Source: Dasypus novemcinctus (Eukaryota > Chordata > Mammalia > Cingulata > Dasypodidae). From it: 64,000 nt of DNA. Each line of letters opens with the position of its first letter. Within the stretch, counting starts at the first letter, position 1. Below are positions 55,449 through 64,000 of the stretch, piece after piece. The stretch is taken from the NCBI RefSeq assembly GCF_030445035.2, contig NC_080683.1, forward strand, positions 119,087,225 to 119,151,224, written 5' to 3'. Below the pieces are notes generated by a model, which saw nothing but the letters and a program-made list of their open reading frames with translations, was not told where the DNA came from and did not search any database. The position numbers and the translations under genes are program-made.

Positions 55449-58400
55449 AACATGTCCAATTTCATAATTGATTTTCATCATTTGAGATGGTAAAGCTTTT
55501 TCTCCTTTGCTCTGTTAGTGTGTAATAACATTGGTATTAAAAAAAAAAAGACCTGCATTCCTGGAATAAAGAAATAGTCTTGCTTTATAATTCTTTTTAT
55601 ATATAACTGGATTTGTTTTGCCAATATTTAATTCAAGACATTTTTACCCATGTTCATGAGGGAAATTGGCCAATAATACTCCATTCTTTTAATGTCCTTG
55701 CCAGGTGTTGATGTCAAAGTAATACCAGCCTAATAAAATAAATTGAAAAAATGTTCTCCTTTAATCTGTTTTCTTCATGAACTTGTATAATATTGCTGTT
55801 TTGTGTTTTTGTGTGTGTGTGTTTCCTGAATATTGGAAATAATTCTATAGTGAAAATACCTGGGCCTTAAATTTTCTTTGTGGGAAGGTTTTTAAAATTA
55901 CAGGTTTAGTTTATCTAGTGGACTATTCAGATTTTCTTTCTTTCTTTGTGTCATATTCAGTGTTTTTTAAAAGATTTTTCTACCATCTCTCCTTTTTCTT
56001 CGTCAGTCTTCCCGGAAATTTATCTTTTCAAGAAAATAAGTTTTGGTTTTGTTAATTTTCTCTATTGCATATTTGCTTTCTACTTTATTATTTGTGTTTC
56101 TTCCTTTATTATTTCCTTTCTTTTGTTTTCTTTAAGTTTAATTTGCAGTTCCTTTTCTACTTCTTGAGATGGTTACCTAGGTCATTGATTTTTTCTTTCT
56201 TCCTTTCCAGTATTAGTGTTTATTGTTGTAAATTTCCCTCTAAGTATTGCTTTAGTTCATCTCATGAGTTTTGATATGTTGTGTTTTGAAAATTATTCAA
56301 TTTAAAGTCTTTTCTAATTTCCTTTATATGTATTTTTCTTTCTTCTGTCAGATTATTTTAGAAGGTATTGGTGAACTTCCAAATATTTGTGAATGTTCTA
56401 ATTATCTTTTTCATTATTGATTTCTAGCTTAATTTTCTCCAGTCAGTAAATATACATTGTATAATTAACATCCACTGAAAGGTTTGAGAATTATTTCAGT
56501 GCTGAGTATGTGGTCTGCTTTAATAAATAGTCCATGTGGATTTAAAAATATATATATATTCTAGAGTTGCTCAGAATTGTGTTCTATATAGATTAATCAG
56601 GCTAAATTTGTTATTTAAAACATCTTTGTCTCTACTAATGTTTTTTGTCTTCATGGTCTATCTTTTACTTAAAAAGATATACTAAATTGTACAAATATGT
56701 TTGTGGATTTTTCTATTGTTTTTTCTTAGTATTCTTATTTCCCTTTTATTTTCTTGAAATGTCCCTCTTTATCCTTACAATTTATCACATAATTCTTGCC
56801 TTAAATAATGCTTTGGTTGATAATAGTAAAGTTATGCTAATTTTATTTTTGTTTAATATATTCATGGTATACTTTTTTCATGTTTTTATATCCAATCTCT
56901 TTGCATCATAGTTAAAGTGTGTAAGTAGCATATAGTTGTTTTTTTTAAAAGAAAATCTAGTCTGATAATCTTTGTATTTTAATTAGAGTTTTAGTTAATT
57001 TATCCTTCATGTAATTGTCAATACTTTTGTTTTAATTTGACTGTCTTACTATTTGTTATTCATTTTCCCCATATGTGTTTGTTCTTTCTTTTGCACTTTC
57101 TTGTCTGTATTTACTAATCTTTTTTTTTGTTATTATTACATTTACCCCACTATCATTTATACAGTTTTTAGTTAGCCTTTAAAAAATATTTTAGTGATTA
57201 CCTTAGCTAGTACAACATGCTTTCTTTGTTTATTGTAGTCTACTATAATTTAGTACTTTTGCCACTTTCTCATAAATACAATGTCCTTAAGCCACTTACA
57301 CATCATTTGCAACCTCCTACTTTTTGTGCTATTTTTTCATGTATCCAACTCTTTATATATTTTAAACTCTACAATGCATTATTATTGCTTTATACAATCA
57401 ACATTCATTTATACTTGCTTATTTACTTTTTTCATTTGTTTTTGTTTTTTTGCATGGATTTTCCTACTTCTGATTAAGACAATTTTCCTTTTCCTGAACA
57501 TCTTCTTTTCATATGGGTCTGCTGGTGATACATTTTCTAGATTTTTAAATTCTGAAAATATATCCTTCATTTTTGCTGGCATAGAATTGTTGCCTTTCAG
57601 CATTTTAAAGTTGTCTATTCCCCTCCTATTCCCCTGGTTCCCTCACTTCCTGTTGAAAAGTCCACTGCCAGTTTTATTATTGCTCCTTTCAAGTAATGGG
57701 TCTTTTTCTCTGACTGCTTTTAAGGTATTCTTTTTGTCCTCAGTGTTTGGAAGTTTGACTATTATGTGCCTAATTGTGGATTATTCTTTGTATATGTCCA
57801 ATTTGGGATTTCATGAATTGCTAATTTGAAAAATATTTTGTGATTTGGCCAAGTGATTTCTTCAAATATTCTTTCCACTCCTTTATCTCCTTGGTCTCAC
57901 TCTGAGAATCCAATGATGTACATACCAGAGCTTTCTGGCATTTGCCATATGGCTAATATGCTCTTTTATTTTCCTTATTTTTCAAACTTTTTCCCACTGG
58001 ATATATTTTATTGGTCTATCTTCCAGTTTATAATTCCTCACTTCTGTGGTATCTCATATGCTCTGAAATCTATTTACTGAATTATTAATTTCAGGTATTT
58101 TTATTTCTAAAATTTCAATTTAATTCATTTTTATAGATTCCAGTCCTTGGGTGACTTCCTCATCTTCTTATTTATTTTCTTAAATATAGTAATCTAAATT
58201 ACAGTAAAATCAGAGTCTGATTAACTCTAATTTTATGTTATCAGCAGTGTGATAATTTCCACTTTATGTGTTTTTATCTTATACCTTGTTTTTTTGGTCC
58301 AGTCTTGGATATTCCTGGTGATTTTGAATTGAAGGCCAGCTATGCTTCTAGATAATTTTATGTTCTTACAGAGGGGATTTGCTTTCCTTTTGGGAGGTAG

Positions 58401-58780
58401 CTTGAGGAATGGAAGGTCATGTTCCAGTCGAAGACTGTGATGAGTCCAGGCTGTTGGATTCTGTTTGTGTCGGTCTATCTCTGAGTTGTTCTTACTTCCA
58501 TGTCCAGTCCTTCATTAGTCTAAACTGAAAATTTGGGGAATTTCCCATGGCCTCTTCTCCTCAGCAGGTATTTTCTTCAATTCTGACACTTTAGCAAGAC
58601 ATTATGGCAGAAATTTCCAGTTAATCTTTTAGTCTCTTAGCTATGGATTTCTGCTTGACTTCTCTGACTCTTACTTCATGCAGCTCAGCATTTTTAAGTG
58701 TTAATCGGGAGAAAAAAAAAAGGTACAGAATGTTGACACACTAAACTCCCTTCTCTGCGATTCCCTTTCTCTAGAATGTT

Positions 58781-59620
58781 GGCCTCTCGTGTTTTCACCA
58801 GTTAGGCCACATAATAAACTATTTCTGCCTACGCATCTTTACAAAAGTGCCAAAACTTTGGGACTGCCAGTTTCTGCCTGGTTCTCATTAATAGACAAAT
58901 ATATGTTTTCGATCATAGCACAATTTTATAATTGTACAATTAACTATAGTCCATGGTTTAAGTCCATAGTTCATAGCCCATGGTTATACTGTTTGTGCAG
59001 GGTAGCTTTTAAAAAGTTTTATTCTGTCACCGTATATGCAATCCAACATTTCCCTTTTGAGTAGCATTCAGATATTTATTTCAGTATTGCTAATTATGTT
59101 CACAGTGTTGTGCTACCATCACTGCCACCCATTACCAAAAGTTGTATCAGCCTCTTTCTTCTGCCTTTCCCTGGATGCTGTGCAGTGTTCTCCTGGACCC
59201 AGAGTTTCAAAAGCAGCTGTTTCAGATGATTCCTGCCTGTTTAAGAGTTGTTCTGGTGGAAGGATTGAGTCCTGGAGCGCTCTACTCAACCATCTTCCCA
59301 CAATCCTCTGGCTCATAGGTAGACAAGTGGCAGAGAAGTCTGCTCAACTCAGGGCATTTCTTTTCTCTCTAGAATATTGCCTTCTCAAGGCCCTGATGTC
59401 TTGACTAATCTCCAATATCTTCAGACATTTTTGTTTTTAATCTTATCCATTTCAGGGGTAGGAGAATTGGTCTATGCTGAGTAGGCGAATTAGTCTGGCC
59501 AGGTGCTCTGCCAGAGTTGGAAGCAATGTTTCTCAGATTGACCCCTTTCGAGGGCTGCTTACTAGAGACGAATCTCCCCTTTTTGATTCCATCTTTCATG
59601 GCCTTAAATAAGACTTTCCT
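58781..59620 (-). mobile_element. L1-related relic, antisense (5' continuation plus an inserted stretch)
   Basis: 59200-59620 looks like reversed 5' sequence of the L1M to its left ('TCAAAAGCAGCTGTTTCAGA', 'TTGAGTCCTGGAGCGCTCTA', 'CTCAACCATCTTCCCACAAT'). 58790-59170 is different: 'ACAATTAACTATAGTCCATG' and 'GTTCACAGTGTTGTGCTACC' resemble a reversed 3' UTR of another L1. It may therefore be a separate insertion. Boundaries are uncertain. Confidence 0.45.
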
Positions 59621-60019
59621 GAGTGTAGGTTCCAGTTTTGAAAGTTCTTAGTTCTCATCAATCAGCACAATCTTTATGCATTTCCACATGTTAATTGACT
59701 TTGATTCCAAATATTAGGATGTCTGACCTAGGGCCATGGCATACATGACTATGAAGACATTTGGGGACAAGGTTAAGAAGTTCATTATTTTTTTAAAAAT
59801 TCTGCCCAAAAAACATGTGATTTTATGTGGTTTCCATAGCTCTTGATATGGTTTTTACAGGAATTTATGTCCACAAAAAGGCATCTGGAGGCTTTATTTC
59901 TTAGCTATGAGGCAGAAGTCAAATAGGTAGAACTGTTTGGGAGATGTATCCTGAGCTGTGGGTAGGAAAGCAGGGCCCCATGATCCTCCTAGACTGCGGT
60001 GAAGGTCTCCATTTCCCAA
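59621..60019. other. Unique non-coding sequence
   Basis: No gene or repeat recognised. Confidence 0.4.
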
Positions 60020-60165
60020 GAGTTGTGTGACCCAGGGAAAGATTTAGTTGCTCAGACTTCTATTTTCACATTTGTGAAGTAGGTGTCCCTCACAAGATTC
60101 TGGTGTTGGTTGCACGAGAAATTTATAAGAAGAACTGAGCACAATGTATAGCACAGTGTAGGAGT
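60020..60165 (+). repeat. MIR SINE relic (sense)
   Basis: 'GAGTTGTGTGACCCAGGGAA', 'TTCACATTTGTGAAGTAGGT' and 'GAACTGAGCACAATGTATAG' in MIR order. Confidence 0.65.
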
Positions 60166-61874
60166 GGAACCCCGGGTATCCATTCTGTAAGTGTGGTCTT
60201 GAAAGGAACCTAAATGGCTGCAGGATATTTTATGCCTGGTTGGTTAGTCCTGTTGTTTAGAGCTATGTGAAAATGAGGCTAAGGTCACAGGTGGGAAGTT
60301 GGTATAAGCCAAGTAGCTTCTCTCTTTTTCTCTATTTTGAAATGTTTTCCTATTTCCTGGTTATGAGACAATGGAGTGAAAATGTATGTGGGGACCATTG
60401 GACATTCACCTCCACCGCAAGGAAAATTGACTTAGAACCGTGGCTGGAAGGTGAATTGGTAGCGTCACCTTCACGTCTGGGGGGTAGCACAGGACCTAAT
60501 AACAAGCTGTAGGAAACTTTCTTCAAGCCTGTTCTGTACCATGGCTTTCAGGTGGAAAACAAAAAGCCCTCGGCACCTTTGAAAAGGGAACAGAAGTGAC
60601 CTTGTTTTTCCACTCGCAATTCTCCGTACAGTATTTTTAAAGCTTATTCTTAGAGCTAAGGAGCTGAACAAGCTCTTGCTGAGCAGTTAATGGTTCCGAA
60701 TGAGCCTCCCAAATCTGTGTACTTCTGGTGCATGACTCACTGCTTTCCGGTGCAGTAACTTGAACTACATAAACCCAATTTTAATTCTAAATATAATTTT
60801 GACTCTTTGGGAAATAATATATCGCCTGCATCACTTGAATTACAAAGTAGATAAAAATAGTGGGAATTAGGTTATCATCTGTACGTCAAACAGGGTGATT
60901 TCTCAGCTGCAGTTTGAATTTGTGACATGGAGCGATTTTACAAGTAAAACTAATTTAAATATGGCACAGACACCCAATCCTCTCCAAGGCATTCTGCTAA
61001 TTGGGGAATGAGGTCAGTCTTGTCTTAGGAGTTCATGATCATTCTCTTGCTATTTGATTTTAACAAGCTTTTATACTTTATTTCTTAAGAGAAGTATATT
61101 TGTTACTCTCTGGTATCTTATGTGATTTAAATTGTTACTTGAAATTGGCAGCATTCTCATTGTTAAGAAGAGTGGCTGTTGTTTGATGGATCATTAGATT
61201 TGGTTTTAGGGTTTTCCTCTCCAGTTTACATTAATCAGTTTTATGTACCTTGTGCCTCATTTCTTTTTCCCAGTTCACATAAATATTGATGTCATCTTCA
61301 ATTGGAAGTTTCAGAAAAGAAATTAGAATGAGAAAGCTGGCTCCAATAACCATCAGTTGTAATACCAATTCCAGTCATATCTATCAAAATTAGCTATTTT
61401 TTCAGTACATAAAATCCATTTATGCAAAAGGAAAATCAAATAAACTCTCATTTTAAAACCTGTATTGTTTTTCCATTTCCATCATCAAAAAATGACTACC
61501 CATCAAACTGTAGCATTTTTCTAATATATATATGAGTAATTTATTAGTTTGTAAAATAAATACTCTTTCTATGACATGGTTTAACTGTTTACCTTCTCCA
61601 TTCACTCTGGACTTCTTTTAGTTAAATAAGATCATACAATAGCTTTGTGGTGTTGACCGGGTTCAGATTTTAAAATACACATCTATTTAATAAAGATAGG
61701 CTTGGTAGGGCTCTTGTAGGAGGATGAAGGGAAATAAAAACAGTCTTCTAATAGTTGCGTAGCCTGGATCCCTGGAGTTCTACAGCTGAATATGGCTTAG
61801 TGAAGGGCTCAGTTCTCTGTGTTTAGACCACTTGGTTCTCATTCTTCCCAGACAGACTTGATTTAGTCAGTTAC
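60166..61874. other. Unique non-coding sequence
   Basis: No repeat or gene recognised. 60.68-61.05 kb is notably free of low-complexity and repeat signatures and has balanced composition, so it could be a conserved non-coding segment. That is a guess. Confidence 0.4.
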
Positions 61875-62290
61875 CAGCCTCCTTTACTCTACTGCTTTTC
61901 CTTCACTTCACTGGTTCCTGCTTCTTAGTCCCTTCTGCTGGTTCCCTAAATGACCTTGACCCCTCTCTGTGTTGACCTTCTGTGGGCTTCAGTCCTTGGA
62001 CCTCTTCTCTTCCTTTCTTATGTTTACTTCCTCATTCACTCTAATACTTCAATACTACCAAATGCTGATGATTCCCAAATTAGGGAAGGTCATTTTTCCT
62101 GAACGCCATACTTGTATATCCATGGTGTGCCTTCTTGAAGACAAATAATAATCTCATATTTTCATCTGCAAAACTGAACTCTCCATCTCATCCATTTTCT
62201 CCTGTAGTAACAACTCCATCTGTCCAGGTATTATTCCAAAAACCTTGGCATCATCCGTAACTCTTCTTTGTATCTCCACATCTTCCTAAG
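61875..62290 (+). repeat. L2 LINE relic, left arm (sense)
   Basis: 'GCTTCAGTCCTTGGACCTCT', 'AATGCTGATGATTCCCAAAT', 'CATCTGCAAAACTGAACTCT', 'ACTCCATCTGTCCAGGTATT' and 'CTTGGCATCATCCGTAACTC' are consecutive L2 landmarks. No open frame remains. Confidence 0.75.
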
Positions 62291-62639
62291 GGGCCCTGCA
62301 TACATGACTTTCATGGGCCCGTGGAAACCTCTTATTTATCCTGCTGGTTCACCAGTAAAACTGGAGCAAGCTTGTCTTGTAAGCATTAAAGATATGGGCA
62401 TAGTCACAGAGTTAACCAAGCCACACCGTGGCAACTTATGGGCCATGAGACTGTGGAACAATCTACAGTAATCAATGTCTCCAAAGACATTAGCACTAGA
62501 CAAAGAAAATGTAATTATTAGCTCTTCTAGAAGGAAGTGTAAGATCTTTGAAAAGCCTAAGGAAAGACACCAATGTAAAAAGAAAAATGTACTTCTGCGT
62601 TGAGCCACAGAAATGCAGAAGCTAATAGAAAACAATTTT
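62291..62639. other. Unidentified block between two L2-like arms
   Basis: About 350 bp that matches no family I recognise separates L2-like sequence on both sides. It contains minus-strand frames up to 99 codons without motifs. It could be an insertion or a diverged internal part of the L2. Confidence 0.35.
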
Positions 62640-62890
62640 CACCCCCCTTCTCTGCTACCTCCTCTTTTAGATATTCATTCCATTCTCACTTTTCTTAATA
62701 TCCTTGCATAGCACCATGTCCCTATCATTCGTAGCACTTATCCCATGCTTAATTCTGAATTTATTTGACTTTTTGATTAATGTCTGTCCAAAGATAAACT
62801 GTAATCTCCTTGAACACCATGTTTTGGCCTCTGTATCTCATCACTGCATCATCAATACACAGCAAAGGGCATAAAGGATATTGAGAAGAA
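62640..62890 (+). repeat. L2/MIR-like 3' relic, right arm (sense)
   Basis: 'GATAAACTGTAATCTCCTTG' with 'ACACCATGTTTTGGCCTCTG' and 'TATCTCATCACTGCATCATC' corresponds to the L2 3' motif series. The assignment is weaker than for the left arm. Confidence 0.5.
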
Positions 62891-63084
62891 ATATTTGTGG
62901 CAATAATGAATGAGTATAAGGGGAAAAAATGATGGAAATGTATACAGGTCAAATCCTGTTGCAACAAGCCAGCAATATTTATTTCAAATGATTTTCTTCT
63001 GGTTTTGGGGAAGCCACTGATCTCTTCGAGGTGCTGAAATCTCAGGCTTCAGGGCATAAGCAGAACCAAGAGCTTTATTCAAAC

Positions 63085-63190
63085 TCTCCTGAGTGCCCGT
63101 TTCTTTATCTTTAAAATGGAGGTGGTGATAGTATCTGGTCATAGGGCCTCCATGAAGATGTAATGTGGTATATGTATTAGAGACTGAAAC
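63085..63190 (+). repeat. MIR SINE relic (3' part, sense)
   Basis: 'CCCGTTTCTTTATCTTTAAA', 'ATGGAGGTGGTGATAGTATC' and 'GGGCCTCCATGAAGATGTAA' are the MIR 3' half. Confidence 0.7.
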
Positions 63191-64000
63191 CTGAATACAT
63201 GTTTCACATGTGGTTCTGGCAATGTCCATGAATTAGCAGTACAGCACGCCGAGCCCTGGAGCACAGTGGCAGGCAGGACGGAGACCCCCAGACTGCCTAG
63301 GGCAGTTACAGAGGGCTTCAGAGGGGATTCAGCGGGCCTTAAAAGGGGAGCAGAGTTGGCCAGGCAGAAAATCAAGGGAAAAGAACAGAAGGCTAAATGA
63401 GCTCATTCAGAAAACGGTCTGTAAGCAAAATATGGTCAGAGTGGGAAGGGAAATTATGTGAAGCTGGATATCTAAAAAATATATTCTTTGTGTTAATTTT
63501 AGAGCCCAAATAGTTGAATAAAGGTATTTCTTTAAATGGTTGTAACACCTCTTTTATTATTATATAAAAAAGTAATGCTATTTAGGAAGATCTGAAAAAA
63601 CACAGAAAAACATATGTGCATACATATGCAATTTATAGATTTTCTACTTGCAGATTATCCCTATCATGCTTTTGATGTTTTAATATTTCCTTCTAGTCTT
63701 TTTCCTATACCCATACGCATTTTTACATAGGTAGATTGTAATATGTAAATGTTTTGCATTGTCTTCTTTCCTTCTTAACATTACACTTAACTGAATGGGT
63801 GGGTATTGCAGGCTTTGTTCTATTCATTGTGTATGTTAATATTTCTAAATGGCCATACCCTTATAAATATCCTAACAAATAAAAAACTTGAGATAATTAG
63901 TTTTAAAGCACTAAAGTGTTAGAATCAGAATTCAAAACTCATCTGTCTCCAAAGTACATCCTACAGATTTTAAAACTTCATGATGGTATTTAATTGCTAC
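63191..64000. other. Unique non-coding sequence to the window end
   Basis: No repeat or gene recognised; AT-rich after 63.4 kb. Confidence 0.4.

Larger units (their letters stand above)
53680..58780 (-). mobile_element. Long L1M LINE relic (antisense), about 5 kb
   Basis: On the minus strand this covers most of an old L1. Reversed ORF2 marks on the plus strand include 'TTTCAAGATTGGGTTGGTTA', 'GATTTTGATTGGTTTTTCTT', 'TTTCTTTTTCTTGCCTTATT', 'GCATTCCTGGAATAAAGAAA', 'GGGAAATTGGCCAATAATAC' and 'AATTTCCCTCTAAGTATTGC'. 56.6-57.3 kb and 57.3-58.7 kb are further ORF2, ORF1 and 5' sequence. Open frames up to 182 codons on the plus strand are chance frames in T-rich antisense DNA. No LINE protein is intact. 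A SINE and an LTR are inserted at 54.3 and 55.0 kb. Confidence 0.8.

Noticed and set aside
57281-57829. The longest open frame of the window (182 codons), hydrophobic and membrane-like
   Set aside because: It lies antisense in an L1M relic. T-rich antisense LINE DNA encodes Phe/Leu-rich chance frames, which mimic membrane proteins.
1-64000. Bacterial, phage or plasmid gene system
   Set aside because: No dense gene packing or ribosome-binding sites. Composition, SINE/LINE/LTR content and pseudogene are mammalian throughout.

Overview
The window is vertebrate, mammalian nuclear DNA, most likely from an armadillo (Dasypus novemcinctus or a close xenarthran). The main reason is repeated insertions of the tRNA-derived DAS-SINE, whose antisense copies carry a hallmark run around 'GGAGGTACC...GGACCTCGTACATGGGAAGCAGGC...CCACTGAGCTA', at about 5.2, 19.9, 20.3, 33.0, 40.2, 45.8 and 54.3 kb. 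A lineage-specific TG...CA solo-LTR family of MaLR type (11.3, 24.5, 32.4, 37.3 and 55.0 kb) also points this way. Pan-mammalian MIR, L2, L1M, MLT1 and MER5A relics make up much of the rest. All family names come from recognising hallmark sequence by eye, with no database search.

No functional protein-coding gene, rRNA, functional tRNA or CRISPR was found, and almost all open frames of 60-180 codons lie in repeats or random sequence. The one recognisable gene-derived sequence is a decayed, intronless, minus-strand retrocopy of WBP11 (NpwBP/SIPP1) at about 42.5-44.4 kb. It has lost its start codon, carries an early stop and has several frameshifts. The window is therefore intergenic or deep intronic.

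Layout: 0-9.7 kb is mostly unique, with an MLT1 LTR split by a SINE fragment, MIRs, a CpG-dense patch at 4.6 kb, a full-length DAS-SINE at 5.2 kb and an antisense L1/HAL1-like relic at 7.4-8.7 kb. 10.0-15.4 kb is a plus-strand L1M stack invaded by a MaLR solo LTR, an ERVK-like solo LTR whose U3 contains a minisatellite, and an MLT1. 15.4-24.5 kb is largely unique, with SINEs and an L2. 24.5-28.1 kb holds LTRs, L1 3' ends, L2 and MER5A. 28-32.4 kb is mainly unique. 32.4-41.7 kb is dense in LTR, SINE and L2, including an MLT1 split by an L1 3' end. 42.4-44.4 kb is the WBP11 pseudogene. 44.9-46.8 kb has LTR relics and a DAS-SINE inside a MIR. 47-53 kb is mainly unique with MIRs. 53.3-59.6 kb is one long antisense L1M relic with a SINE and an LTR inserted. 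59.6-64 kb is unique with L2 and MIR.

There is no gene system here. What the sequence records is a sequence of nested insertions, several with readable target-site duplications, and a few candidate functional non-coding spots: the CpG-dense patch, YY1-like motifs shared by the MaLR LTRs, and perfect palindromes. No convincing undescribed biological system is visible.
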